Source: Pyxidicoccus trucidator (GTDB lineage: Bacteria > Myxococcota > Myxococcia > Myxococcales > Myxococcaceae). Taken from it: DNA of 64,000 bases. The position numbers were made by a program, and so were the translations under genes. Location: NCBI RefSeq assembly GCF_010894435.1, contig NZ_JAAIXZ010000008.1, positions 62,001 through 126,000 on the forward strand, read 5' to 3'. The notes under the pieces were generated by a model. It did not search any database. It worked only from the letters and a program-made list of their open reading frames with translations, and was not told the DNA's origin. Of this stretch, positions 1 through 8,992 are shown piece by piece (the first letter of the stretch is position 1; the number at the start of each line of letters is the position of its first letter).

Positions 1-536
1 TCCAGCGTGGCCGCCAGCAGCTTGGCGGAGGGCACCACGTAGGGGGCCACCTCCTCGCCCAGCTCCTGGACGTACTGGGCCACGCGCTGCGAGTAGTCCT
101 CGTCCTTGGAGCCCCAGCTCCCGGCGGCCTCGGCGGCCCAGACCTCCTCGCCGTCGCGGCACCGCGTCAGCTTCGCCTTGACGGAGGCCTCGGCGCCGTC
201 GCCCTTCAGCGCCACCGTCGGGTCCAGCCAGAGCACGCCTTCGATGCCCTCCACGCACAGGCCCTTGAAGGACAGGTCCTCCGGCCGGTCGGGAAGCGCC
301 AGGTTGGACTTCACGATGAAGTCCCGGTTCTGGTTCACCCACTGGCGGGCGAGCAGGCTCCACAGCTCGCCCACCGCGGGCTTGCCGTCGGGCAGCGGCT
401 GCGCCACCACCACCAGCCGCTTCACCTGCTGCTTGTCCACCTGCGTGTAGTCGTCACGCAGCCGGTGGCTCTTCACCGTGGAGCACGCGGACAGCAGGCC
501 CAGCCCGAGCACGGGCAACAGTCGCTTCGTCGTCAT
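1..536 (-). CDS. Lipoprotein, 3' end beyond window
   Basis: The gene reads from an ATG at 536 down to base 1 without a stop, so about 178 N-terminal residues are visible and the C-terminus lies outside the window. The start MTTKRLLPVLGLGLLSAC is a short basic n-region, a hydrophobic stretch and a good lipobox (LSAC), so the product should be a lipid-anchored envelope protein. The rest contains 'LWSLLARQWV' and 'YVQELGEEVAPYVVPSAKL' but matches no domain I recognise. It lies 79 bases downstream of the RND exporter on the same strand and is probably the last visible gene of the lipid-transport-like operon starting at 6302. A role as lipoprotein partner of that exporter is inference from position only. 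Confidence 0.75.
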   Translation of the reverse strand, partial: MTTKRLLPVLGLGLLSACSTVKSHRLRDDYTQVDKQQVKRLVVVAQPLPDGKPAVGELWSLLARQWVNQNRDFIVKSNLALPDRPEDLSFKGLCVEGIEGVLWLDPTVALKGDGAEASVKAKLTRCRDGEEVWAAEAAGSWGSKDEDYSQRVAQYVQELGEEVAPYVVPSAKLLAATL

Positions 537-615
537 CTCCCTCTCCCGGCCCCCTTCGTGGGAAGGGGGCCTCCTTCAGTTGCACTCGACGCCTGGGCCC
601 GGCCGCCCTGGCGGC

Positions 616-3333
616 TCAGGCCGCCTTCGTCTTGCTGCTCTCGTCGCTGCCGGCCGCGCCATCCGCCCCGGCGCTGTGCCCGGCCTCGCGCTGCCGGCGG
701 TCATGCATGAGTTGCATCACCGCGGCCAGCACCGTGAAGGACACCACCAGCGTGGTGATGAGGCCGATGCACGCCACCAGGCCCATGGACCGCAGGCCGT
801 TGTGGGCGGCGGCCAGCAGCGCCGCGAAGCCCGCCACCGCCGTCAGGGTGGAGGAGGCCACCGCCGCGCCCACGCTGCGCAGCGCGACCAGGGGGGAGGT
901 GCCCTCCAGGAAGCGGTGCAGCAGGTACAGGCCGTGGCTCACCCCGAAGCCCAGCAGGATGGGCAGGATGATGATGTTCATGAAGTTCAGGCGCAGGTCC
1001 GTCAGAGACATGATGCCCAGCATCATCGCCACGCCCACGCCCAGCGGAATCACGGACGCCAGCGCCAGCTTCGCGTTGCGGAAGTCCAGGAAGTGCATGG
1101 CCAGAATCCACAGCGCGGTGAGCACCACGGTGAGCTTGCCGTCCCAGAGCACGATGCTCGCCAGCTTGGCGTAGAGCTGCGTGGCGCCCGCGGCGCGGAA
1201 CTCCTTCTCCGCGGTGGGGCCCTGCGCGTCCCACGCGTCCTTGTCGAGCGAGCCCGGCGAGTACTTCGCCCGGATGGTGCGCGTCTCGTCGGCGAACTGC
1301 ATCATCTTCTTGCCGTCCATCAGGTCCACGCTCGCGTAGATGAACGTGAGGTAGCCCCGGTTCTCCGGCAGGGCGGCGGGCAGGTTCTTGAACTGGGCGG
1401 TGTAGTTCGGCGGCACGCCGTGGACGTCGAAGGGCTTCGCGTCCAGCACCTTCTTGAAGAACTCGGCCTTGTCCTGCATCTCCGGCGGCAGCGCGGCGGT
1501 GCTGAAGCCCTCCGCCTCCAGCTGCGCCAGCTCCGCCTTCCACTCCTGCAGCACCTTCTCGTTGGCCTTCGCCGTCTCCGCGGGAGGCACGAAGGTGAAG
1601 ATGCTCACCACCTGGTCGATGGACGGGTACTTCTGCGGGTTCTGCGTCAGCTCCCGGTAGACACCCTCGGCCTCGTCCAGGTCCTTGGTGTAGATGGCCA
1701 TCGGGTCGCTGGAGATGTTGAAGCGCTCGTTGATTTCGTCCTGGAGCAGCACCGAGGACATGCCGTCCGGGATGAGCGCGCGGGTGTTGTAGTTGAAGCC
1801 CACGCCGTACTTGAGCCGCTCGAAGAAGCCGAGCTTCGCGCCCTTGGGCAGCTCCGCGTCCAGCCCCGCCCAGGGCACCGCGGCGGCGCAGATGAGGGCC
1901 ACCACGCCGGTGCTGATGGCCAGCACCAGGCCCGGCTTGGGGATGCGCAGCTCCTTGCCGGTGGCGGCGGAGGTGTTGTTCGGCGGCTTCATGACGCCGA
2001 TGAGCTTCTGCGGCAGCGCCGGGTTGAAGCGGCCCGCCAGCGCCAGCAGCGCCGCGCTCCACAGGAACAGGGTGAGGCCGAGGATGAGCGTGCCGCAGCC
2101 GGCCAGGAAGCCGAACTGGCTGAAGCCGCGGAACTCGCTGACCATCAGCACGAAGAACGAGCCACCCGTCACCACCGCGGCCACCGCCGCCGGGCGGCCC
2201 GCGTTGACGAAGGCGTCGCGGATGGCCACGTCGTACGGCTTGCCCGCGCCCAGCTCCAGCCGGGTGCGGAACATGAAGTGGATGCCGTAGTCGATGCCGA
2301 ACCCCATCAGGATGCCGCCCAGGATGGAGGTAATCATGTTCAGCTCACCAATCGTCGCGTAGGTGAAGCCGAGCGTATAAATCGTCCCAATCACCGTGCC
2401 GCTGACCACGATGAAGGTGGGCGCCAGCTTGCGGAAGAAGACGATGGTGATGAGGAAGATGGCGACCAGCGCGATGATGGTGACGGGGTGCAGCGACTCC
2501 TCAATCGCGAACGAGTCGTCCACCGTCGTCTTGTACGAGCCGGTGAAGCCGTAGGCGATGGTGGTGGCGCCCTTGCCGTCCTTCGAGCCGTCGCGCGTGA
2601 AGGACTGCTTGTCGTAGTCCTCGACGAGCTTCACCTTGCCGGGCTGGGCGGAGTACGCGTCCAGTTGGAGCTTGAGCTTGTCGAGATACTCCTTCGTCTT
2701 GCCGATCTCCGTGGTGTCCCACATCGGCTTGATGAGCATCAGCACCATCTTCTTGTCGGTGGAGATGTTGTAGTCGTCGCGGATGCTCTTCTTGCCGACG
2801 GAGGAGTACTTGTCGACCAGGTCCTGCATGTCCAGCTCGACGGGCCTGGTGGCGCCCAGGTCGATGAAGAACGGGTTGCTGCGCTTGAGCTTGTCGCGCA
2901 GGAAGGCCATGACGCGGCGCTTGCCCTCGACCAGGTCCTCGGTCTTCACGAAGAGGACCATGTTCTGCTGGATGAACTCGACGGGCAGCTTGTAGGAGAC
3001 GTTGCGGACGTTCTCCTTGTCCGCCTCGAGCAGCTTCGCGAGGTCGTCCGCCGTGCTCTTCATGGCGGCTTCGTCGGACGAGCGCAGGGCGAGCATGAGG
3101 AAGCCGCTGCCGCCCACCATGTCGATGACCTGCTTGACGTCCTTCACCTCCTGGAGGTCCTGGGAGATGAGGTCGAGCTGGTTGGAGTTGATGCGCAGCT
3201 TCAATGCGCCCCAGGTGGACACGCCCAGCAGGGCGAGCAACACCAGGAGGACAGCCCCGGGCCGGCGGACCAGCAGTCCGGCGAAGGCGAGGGCGAAGCG
3301 AGAATGGGAGTTCGGGTTTCGGGCGCCGCTCAT
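616..3333 (-). CDS. RND/MMPL-family exporter, HpnN-like
   Basis: This 905-residue inner-membrane protein has the RND layout: one N-terminal membrane helix (about 20-45), a large periplasmic loop, a block of helices (about 285-440) with the sterol-sensing-type motif GFGIDYGIHFMFR, a second periplasmic loop, and a second helix block (about 735-880) ending in a polar tail. The length and the absence of AcrB signatures fit the MMPL/HpnN lipid-exporting branch, whose best-known member moves hopanoids to the outer membrane. The MlaC/HpnM-like gene upstream supports lipid as the substrate, although the actual lipid cannot be read from sequence. The ATG at 3333 has only a weak ribosome site. The family call is firm; the substrate is inferred. 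Confidence 0.85.
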   Translation of the reverse strand: MSGARNPNSHSRFALAFAGLLVRRPGAVLLVLLALLGVSTWGALKLRINSNQLDLISQDLQEVKDVKQVIDMVGGSGFLMLALRSSDEAAMKSTADDLAKLLEADKENVRNVSYKLPVEFIQQNMVLFVKTEDLVEGKRRVMAFLRDKLKRSNPFFIDLGATRPVELDMQDLVDKYSSVGKKSIRDDYNISTDKKMVLMLIKPMWDTTEIGKTKEYLDKLKLQLDAYSAQPGKVKLVEDYDKQSFTRDGSKDGKGATTIAYGFTGSYKTTVDDSFAIEESLHPVTIIALVAIFLITIVFFRKLAPTFIVVSGTVIGTIYTLGFTYATIGELNMITSILGGILMGFGIDYGIHFMFRTRLELGAGKPYDVAIRDAFVNAGRPAAVAAVVTGGSFFVLMVSEFRGFSQFGFLAGCGTLILGLTLFLWSAALLALAGRFNPALPQKLIGVMKPPNNTSAATGKELRIPKPGLVLAISTGVVALICAAAVPWAGLDAELPKGAKLGFFERLKYGVGFNYNTRALIPDGMSSVLLQDEINERFNISSDPMAIYTKDLDEAEGVYRELTQNPQKYPSIDQVVSIFTFVPPAETAKANEKVLQEWKAELAQLEAEGFSTAALPPEMQDKAEFFKKVLDAKPFDVHGVPPNYTAQFKNLPAALPENRGYLTFIYASVDLMDGKKMMQFADETRTIRAKYSPGSLDKDAWDAQGPTAEKEFRAAGATQLYAKLASIVLWDGKLTVVLTALWILAMHFLDFRNAKLALASVIPLGVGVAMMLGIMSLTDLRLNFMNIIILPILLGFGVSHGLYLLHRFLEGTSPLVALRSVGAAVASSTLTAVAGFAALLAAAHNGLRSMGLVACIGLITTLVVSFTVLAAVMQLMHDRRQREAGHSAGADGAAGSDESSKTKAA

Positions 3334-3472
3334 GCGGCGGCGACCCTACCGGCAAACGCCCCTGCCAGGAAGCAAAGCCCGCCCGCCAGGCCGGTCACCG
3401 GCCATGGCCCTCCGCCTGGAGCCCCGCCGGGCATGTCATGCCCCTGTCACGAAGGGGGGCCCGCGGCCCGGC

Positions 3473-5617
3473 TCAGGGAGCGGGAGGCGCGGAGACCCGG
3501 AGCACGTCGCTGGCGGTGTCCCGGGGAGGCAGGAGGAAGGAGCGGGGCGCCTTCACCAGATGGAGGAGCACCGCGCGCAGGAAGGGCAGCGCCTCGCGGG
3601 TGGGCACGTCCCTGGCGCGCATGGCCACGCCCAGGGCCAGCGAGAAGGAGACGGTGAAGTTGAGGGCACCGGCGAGGGCCGCGCCCGCCAGGGCGGCGAG
3701 GAACTCCGGTTGGAGCACCGCCTGGGCGCCCAGGGTGGCTCCGGAGAAGGCCAGCGAGCCGAGGACGAAGGTGACATGCCGCACGTCCAGCTCCAACCCG
3801 AAGAAGCGCCCCACCACCGGCGTCAGGGCCAGGAGGAAGCCCAGCGTCACGTTTCCGCCCAGGCCGGAGGCGGCGTGCTGGAGCCAGGCGGCCAGCCGGC
3901 TCGCGCCAGCGTCCCCCAGCAGCCGGCGCAGCACGCGGTGGTGCGCCAGCGCCTCCGGCAGCCGCCGGTACACCACGAAGTTCTCCAGCCACCCGCCCGC
4001 CACGCTGCTCAGCCACAGCAGCACGCCGGTGAGGGCGGCGAAGGCCAGGGTGCCGCTCTTCCATGGGTGCAGCGAGGCCACCGTGGCCTGGGCCTTCGCC
4101 GGCGTGAGGAAGGTGTGGCCCGTCGCCCACTGGAAGGCCAGCGCCAGCGCCAGCGCCGCCGGGGCCACGACGCCCAGGTTGCCCGCGAAGGCCGCGAGCT
4201 GCGAGCGGGTGATGCGGGGGATGAGCTCCACCAGGCTCGCCAGCCGCTCGCCCCGGGCACCCTCGCCCACCGCGCCCGCCAGCGTGGCCGCCGTCACGGA
4301 GGGCTGCTTGGTGGCCAGCGTGAAGCCCAGCAACTGGATGAGGACGAAGGCCAGCGCGTAGTTGAGCCCGGTGCCCAGCGCGAGGAAGAAGGGGGCCAGC
4401 GCCAGGCCGGACAGGACGAACTTCAGCGCCACCGCCACGGCCGTCACCAGCCCACCGCCCGCCGCCGAGTGCACCATGGCGTGGAACTCGGTGCGGGTGC
4501 TGGTGATGTAGTGCTCGCCCGAGTGGCCGGCGCGCTCGATGATTTTGCGCGCCAGCATCCGCACGTTGCGCTTCGCCAGCTCGCGCACGGAGCGGTCCGC
4601 GTGCGCCCGCCGCAGCAGGTCCACCAGCAGCGCCATCGCCTCGCGCCAGCGGGGCTCGCCGCGGGGCGCGCCCAGCACCCGGGCGACGGCCTCCATGCGC
4701 TCCAGGCTCCGGCGGATGCGCTCCAGCCGGTACACCAGGTCCACGCTGACGCCCGCCTCCTCCAGGTGGCGCGACACGCTGCCCACCACCTGCCGGCAGT
4801 CCGCCACGCAGGTGGACAAGTCCTTCAGCGTGTCCGCCGCCGCGTCGCGTGCGAGCACCGCGTCGCAGACGAGGCGCAGCCGCAGGAAGGGCGACGCGCG
4901 CAAGGCGGTCTCCGGGCTGCGGTCCCTCACGTCCTCGGCCGTGCCCAGGGCGGCCGTCTGCACCGCCAGCAGCAGCAGTGCGTCCATCAGGTCCGCGCGC
5001 ACGCGGGCGGCGGGCACCGGCTCCGGCGGGCGCGCGTCGCCCACCAGGGCCGCCAGCTTCGCCAGCAGGGCCGGGGACAGCCCGGCCAGCCAGTCCGCAT
5101 CACCCGGGACGGGGAAGAGGCGCAGCAGCAGCTCGGACAGCTTGCCGGGCTCCGGCGCCGCGGGGAGCAGCGCGCGCGCCAGCCGGTCGGAGGCCTCGGC
5201 GAAGAAGCCCTGGCCCGCGGGCAGGCCCACCTGGGCGAAGAGCTTCAGCCCCCGGCTGCCGTCGCACACCGCGGACACCAGCCGGGTGATGGCGGTGCGC
5301 ATGGCGGGCTCGCCCTCCATCACCCGCACCATCAGCTGCAGCCGGCTGTCGGCGGCGGGCAACTCCGGCTCGGCGGCGTCCACCAGCGCGTGCGCGGGGA
5401 TGCGCTCGCGCAGCCACAGCGTCCACCGCTCCACCCACTCCAGCCGTGCCTCCAGGCCACCCTCGGGCACGTCGCACAGCAGTCGGTACAAGTCCCTCAC
5501 CGCGGGGTTGCCTGGCGAGCGGGGCGCGTACTGCACACAGAACGCGTCCACCTCCCGGGCGGACGGGCCGGTGCTGCGCACGGGGGGCTGGGCGGGGACG
5601 GGGAGGGGGACAGTCAT
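3473..5617 (-). CDS. PF10136 'site-specific recombinase' family membrane protein
   Basis: The 714-residue product has a soluble helical N-terminal half and a C-terminal half (about 380-690) of several hydrophobic segments. The central ARKIIERAGHSGEHYITSTR followed by membrane segments and 'TKQPSVTAATLAG' is what I recall for PF10136, a family named site-specific recombinase (Gcr) after an early report. Nothing visible resembles a tyrosine or serine recombinase: there is no R-H-R-Y set and no resolvase fold, and a polytopic membrane protein is an unlikely recombinase. It sits between the MlaC-like gene (107-base gap) and the RND exporter, all on one strand, so an envelope or lipid-transport role is the more natural inference. 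Confidence 0.72.
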   Translation of the reverse strand: MTVPLPVPAQPPVRSTGPSAREVDAFCVQYAPRSPGNPAVRDLYRLLCDVPEGGLEARLEWVERWTLWLRERIPAHALVDAAEPELPAADSRLQLMVRVMEGEPAMRTAITRLVSAVCDGSRGLKLFAQVGLPAGQGFFAEASDRLARALLPAAPEPGKLSELLLRLFPVPGDADWLAGLSPALLAKLAALVGDARPPEPVPAARVRADLMDALLLLAVQTAALGTAEDVRDRSPETALRASPFLRLRLVCDAVLARDAAADTLKDLSTCVADCRQVVGSVSRHLEEAGVSVDLVYRLERIRRSLERMEAVARVLGAPRGEPRWREAMALLVDLLRRAHADRSVRELAKRNVRMLARKIIERAGHSGEHYITSTRTEFHAMVHSAAGGGLVTAVAVALKFVLSGLALAPFFLALGTGLNYALAFVLIQLLGFTLATKQPSVTAATLAGAVGEGARGERLASLVELIPRITRSQLAAFAGNLGVVAPAALALALAFQWATGHTFLTPAKAQATVASLHPWKSGTLAFAALTGVLLWLSSVAGGWLENFVVYRRLPEALAHHRVLRRLLGDAGASRLAAWLQHAASGLGGNVTLGFLLALTPVVGRFFGLELDVRHVTFVLGSLAFSGATLGAQAVLQPEFLAALAGAALAGALNFTVSFSLALGVAMRARDVPTREALPFLRAVLLHLVKAPRSFLLPPRDTASDVLRVSAPPAP

Positions 5618-5723
5618 CGGCCAGGCAATCCGGGGGAGGCGCGAGCCTAGTCGATGACGCGCCTCCCCGGAACCCTTCCGGCGGCCAGGAGCCTGGTGGC
5701 CCGGCCGCCCGGTGGGAGGCGAG

Positions 5724-6302
5724 CTACTTCTTCTTCACCTTCGCCAGCTCCGTGCGCATGCGCGTCAGCAGCAGGTCCCACCCACCCTGGGTGAGCAGCG
5801 GCTGCACCTGCGAGTCGCGGATGTCCTGGAGCATGGAGGAGCCGAGCACCGTCACGTCCACCACCTTCCACGCGGCGGCGTCCTTCATCAGGCGGTACTT
5901 CAGCTTCATCTCCTGCGTCTTGAGCGGGTGCTTGATGAAGATGGTGGAGGCGACGGTCGCCTCGTTGCCCTTCACCTCGGCGGGCTCGTAGGTGATGGAG
6001 TCCAGGTTCTTGAAGTTCTCACGCACGCGCGGGAAGGCGATGCCGGCGAAGAGGTTCTGGAAGAGCTCGACGAACTCCTTGCGCTGGGCGTCCGTGCCCT
6101 TGCTCCACGCGTCGCCGAGCAGGAACTTCCCCTGCTCCTCGCTGCCGAAGTGCTTGAGGGCGGCCGCGTCACGCTCGTAGCGCACGGACTGGACCACCGT
6201 CTTGACCGGCTTGGCGACGGCATCGTCCTTCGGCGCGGCGAGCGCGGGGACGGCGAGGGTCAGGGCAGCCAGGAAGGTGATGGTACGGAAGCGGGCGTTC
6301 AT
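5724..6302 (-). CDS. MlaC/Ttg2D (HpnM)-like periplasmic lipid-binding protein
   Basis: This 192-residue protein has a classical signal peptide (cleavage expected after LAVPALA) and a body typical of the MlaC / toluene-tolerance Ttg2D family: 'FLLGDAWSKGTDAQRKEF', a repeated pattern around 'ELFQNLFAGI', and 'MKLKYRLMKDAAAWKVVDV'. Family members shuttle phospholipids across the periplasm, and the HpnM branch is linked with hopanoid transport. No MlaEFBD transporter genes are nearby; the partner here is an HpnN-like RND protein two genes downstream, which favours the HpnM-HpnN pairing. The ATG at 6302 has a good GGAGGA site nine bases upstream and appears to be the first gene of the operon. Confidence 0.85.
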   Translation of the reverse strand: MNARFRTITFLAALTLAVPALAAPKDDAVAKPVKTVVQSVRYERDAAALKHFGSEEQGKFLLGDAWSKGTDAQRKEFVELFQNLFAGIAFPRVRENFKNLDSITYEPAEVKGNEATVASTIFIKHPLKTQEMKLKYRLMKDAAAWKVVDVTVLGSSMLQDIRDSQVQPLLTQGGWDLLLTRMRTELAKVKKK

Positions 6303-6457
6303 GTCGGCGGTCCTCCAAAGGAATTCGCGTGCTGTCTGTTAGCGCAAGGGAACGGTCGACGGCTCATGAAATTCACGCCCCCGAGGTGAGCAGCCGTGCG
6401 ACAGGGCCCGCCTGCCCGGAGGGCGCGAAAGCTGAATGGATACGCCCTTCTGCGCGT

Positions 6458-6486
6458 TTGACTCCTCTAGGACCACACGTTTAGTG
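6458..6486 (+). promoter_or_regulatory. Candidate sigma-70 promoter of metK
   Basis: TTGACT at 6458-6463 is close to the consensus -35 box. After a 17-base spacer comes TTAGTG (6481-6486), a weak -10. The spacing, and the 44 bases left to the metK start, fit a housekeeping promoter. The stretch 6471-6490 also has imperfect dyad symmetry (ACAC/GTGT). No SAM or SAH riboswitch fold could be recognised in the leader. Confidence 0.4.
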
Positions 6487-6529
6487 TCCGGACCCTCGCG
6501 CACTGTTTCCGCGCCAGTTCAGAGACGAC

Positions 6530-7711
6530 ATGCCTACCGACTTTTTGTTCACGTCTGAATCCGTCACCGAAGGCCACCCGGACAAGATCGCCGACCAGAT
6601 CTCCGACGGTGTGCTGGATGCCATCATCGCCAAGGACCCGCAGGCGCGCGTCGCGGTGGAGACCCTCGTCAAGACGGGCCTCGCCATCGTCGCGGGCGAG
6701 GTGACGACGAACTGTTACGTGGACATCCCGCGCATCGTCCGCAGCACCATCTGCCGCATCGGGTACACCGATAGCTCCATGGGCTATGACGGCAACACCT
6801 GCGGCGTCATGGTGGCCATCGAAGGCCAGAGCCAGGACATCGCGCGCGGCGTGGACAACAAGAAGGAGCAGGGTGCCGGCGACCAGGGCATGATGTTCGG
6901 CTTCGCGTGCGACGAGACGCCGGAGCTGATGCCCGCCCCGCTGCACTACGCCCACGCGCTGACCCGCCGCCTGGCGGACGTGCGCCGCAAGCAGCACGAC
7001 TGGATCCGCCCGGACGGCAAGAGCCAGGTGACGGTGCAGTACGTGGACGGCCGCCCGGTCCGCATCGACGCGGTGGTGGTGTCCACGCAGCACTCCGAGG
7101 ACGTCTCCAACAAGAAGATCCAGGAGGCCATCCGCGAGGACGTCATCGCGAAGGCGCTGCCCAAGAAGCTCATCGACAACAAGACCAAGTTCTACATCAA
7201 CCCCACGGGCCGCTTCGTGGTGGGTGGCCCCATGGGCGACTCGGGCGTGACGGGCCGGAAGATCATCGTCGACACCTACGGCGGCATGGGCCGTCACGGT
7301 GGCGGCGCGTTCAGCGGCAAGGACCCGTCCAAGGTGGACCGCTCGGCCGCGTACATGGGCCGTCACATCGCCAAGACGGTGGTGGCTGCGGGCCTGGCGA
7401 AGCGCTGCGAGGTGCAGGTGTCCTACGCCATCGGCGTGGCCGACCCGGTCAGCGTCATGGTGGAGACCTTCGGCACCGCCACGGTTCCCGAGGAGCGCAT
7501 CGCCAAGGCCGTGCGCCAGGTGTTCGGCCTGCGCCCGCGCGAAATCACCGAGTACCTGGACCTGCTGCGGCCCATCTACCAGAAGACCGCCGCCTACGGT
7601 CACTTCGGCCGCGCCGAGAAGGAGTTCACCTGGGAGCGCACGGACAAGAAGGACGCCCTGCGTGACGCCGCCGGTGGCACCGCCGCCGCGAGCCGCCTGA
7701 AGGCGGTCTGA
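6530..7711 (+). CDS. metK: S-adenosylmethionine synthetase
   Basis: The 393-residue product makes S-adenosylmethionine from methionine and ATP in the cytoplasm. All signature segments are present: FTSESVTEGHPDKIADQISD at the N-terminus, GAGDQGMMFG in the middle, and the phosphate loop GGGAFSGKDPSKVDRSAAY near 262-280. The length is normal for a bacterial MetK. It is transcribed alone: the upstream lipid-transport operon runs away from it, and a strong terminator follows at 7764. Ribosome-site complementarity before the ATG is weak (CAGAGACGAC). Nothing suggests transfer or damage. Confidence 0.98.
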   Translation: MPTDFLFTSESVTEGHPDKIADQISDGVLDAIIAKDPQARVAVETLVKTGLAIVAGEVTTNCYVDIPRIVRSTICRIGYTDSSMGYDGNTCGVMVAIEGQSQDIARGVDNKKEQGAGDQGMMFGFACDETPELMPAPLHYAHALTRRLADVRRKQHDWIRPDGKSQVTVQYVDGRPVRIDAVVVSTQHSEDVSNKKIQEAIREDVIAKALPKKLIDNKTKFYINPTGRFVVGGPMGDSGVTGRKIIVDTYGGMGRHGGGAFSGKDPSKVDRSAAYMGRHIAKTVVAAGLAKRCEVQVSYAIGVADPVSVMVETFGTATVPEERIAKAVRQVFGLRPREITEYLDLLRPIYQKTAAYGHFGRAEKEFTWERTDKKDALRDAAGGTAAASRLKAV

Positions 7712-7763
7712 CACAGCTTCAACGGGGGTGGGGGCTCTGCCTCCTGCCCCTTCCGAAGTGAGG

Positions 7764-7805
7764 CCGCGCGCCAGTCCCGACGAGGGGCGGCGCGCGGTTT
7801 CGTTT
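7764..7805. terminator. Bidirectional intrinsic terminator
   Basis: A perfect nine-base stem, CCGCGCGCC (7764-7772) with GGCGCGCGG (7789-7797), is followed on the plus strand by TTTCGTTT. It lies between the converging metK (ends 7711) and the beta-lactamase-like gene (ends 7813), so it can serve both, best for metK. Confidence 0.8.
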
Positions 7806-7812
7806 CAGGCGC

Positions 7813-8640
7813 TCACAGCAGCCCGTGCGCCTTCAGCGCTTCGAGCGCGGAGGCGAGCGCGGGCTGGGGCTTCGGCCGCTTGCCCGGCGGTGACTGCACG
7901 GCGCTGACGAAGACGTAGCGCCCGCGCGGTGAGGTGACGTGGCCCACCAGCCAGGTGATGTCGCCCTTGGGCTGGAGATACGTGCCTGTCTTGCAGCTCA
8001 GCACCGCGCCGTCCTTCCACGGGCCACCCATGTTGATGCCGTCGCGGGTGTTGGCCACGGTGTCCGGGCCCTGCACCAGCGTGGCCTTCACGGCCTCCAG
8101 CGTCTTCGGGCTTACCGGCAGCTCGCCCCGGTACATGCGGGCGAGGAAGTCGAGTTGCTCGTCCGGGGAGACGCGCAGCGGGCCACCCCGCCAGAAGCGG
8201 GTGAGGTCGCCCGAGGCGTCCGCGTTGCCGTAGCGGAAGCGCTTCAGCCACTCCTCCATGCGCTTCCTGCCAATCTGCTTCGCCGTGCCCTGGAAGAACC
8301 ACATCGCGGAGCGGCGCATGGCCGTGTCCAGCGTCTGGTCCTGGTTCCACATCTCGATGAAGTGCTTCGTGCCGTCCCATTTGCGCACCTCGGTGGTGCT
8401 GGAGACCACGCCCGTCTCCAGTGCGATGAGCGCGTGGGGCACCTTGAAGGAGGATGCCGGGACGAGCCGCTTCGCGCACCTCGCGGCGTCGTTGCGCGTC
8501 ACCGTGCCTGTCTCCAGGTCCATCAGCAGGAAGCAGCCCGGGTGTGAGACGGCGGGCTTCGCGGCGGGTGGCTCCGCGGCGGCGCAGAGGGTGGAGACGA
8601 CCAGGGTGAGCGCGAGCAGGACGCGATGGGGCTGGGGCAT
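7813..8640 (-). CDS. Class D (OXA-like) beta-lactamase family protein
   Basis: The protein is 275 residues from the ATG at 8640, chosen because it begins a clean signal peptide (MPQPHRVLLALTLVVSTLCA); an upstream in-frame start would add 63 unlikely residues. Serine hydrolase motifs of class D enzymes are visible: S63-S-F-K66 with the nucleophile and the lysine that is normally carboxylated, YGN at 137-139 and KTG at 217-219. The second SxV motif reads S111-A-M, a mild departure. It should be periplasmic and either hydrolyse beta-lactams or act as a penicillin-recognising protein; activity cannot be judged from sequence. No BlaR-like sensor adjoins it. Confidence 0.88.
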   Translation of the reverse strand: MPQPHRVLLALTLVVSTLCAAAEPPAAKPAVSHPGCFLLMDLETGTVTRNDAARCAKRLVPASSFKVPHALIALETGVVSSTTEVRKWDGTKHFIEMWNQDQTLDTAMRRSAMWFFQGTAKQIGRKRMEEWLKRFRYGNADASGDLTRFWRGGPLRVSPDEQLDFLARMYRGELPVSPKTLEAVKATLVQGPDTVANTRDGINMGGPWKDGAVLSCKTGTYLQPKGDITWLVGHVTSPRGRYVFVSAVQSPPGKRPKPQPALASALEALKAHGLL

Positions 8641-8992
8641 GCGGTGGCTCCTGGGACGGGGTGGGGCGGTGGATGGTGGCTCCATCCATCCGGCATGTCG
8701 GCGCGGGCGTTGAGCAAGGCCTGGGCCAGCTTCGAGGGGCCGTCGGTGCAGAGGCACGGGAGTCGGAATCTCGAGCAGCATGGTGGAGTCCGTGGCCGCC
8801 CGGACACGCGTGTGCGTGTTCGCGCCCACGGCGGCGCGCCGTCCCTGTCAGGCCCAGGCGCGTGCAACGGGAGCCGTGGCCGCTCCCGCCGAGACTTTCG
8901 CGAAGGTGAGTGCCACCGGGCAAGTGAAAGTCGCGGCACCCTCGGAAGCGGCGTAGCTTCGAGCCAGGAAGATTCACGGTCGCCGTCGTTGG
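8641..8992. other. 352-base divergent intergenic region
   Basis: This gap separates the beta-lactamase-like gene (minus) from the CHAT gene (plus) and must hold promoters for both. It has no convincing ORF on either strand: reading frames here are open only because of the GC bias and lack ribosome sites. I found no clear -35/-10 pair, sigma-54 site or palindrome. Confidence 0.5.

Noticed and set aside
478..3657. Very long plus-strand open frame opposite the RND exporter gene
   Set aside because: It is antisense to a well-supported gene, has no domain, and its composition (rich in Arg, His, Gln, Val, Gly) is what the complement of a high-GC gene gives.
3473..5617. A true site-specific recombinase
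   Set aside because: Despite the family name, no recombinase catalytic residues are seen and the second half is made of membrane segments.
6303..6529. SAM or SAH riboswitch before metK
   Set aside because: I could not fit any known SAM/SAH consensus or a credible multi-helix fold; only a promoter and a weak dyad are visible. A covariance-model search would settle it.
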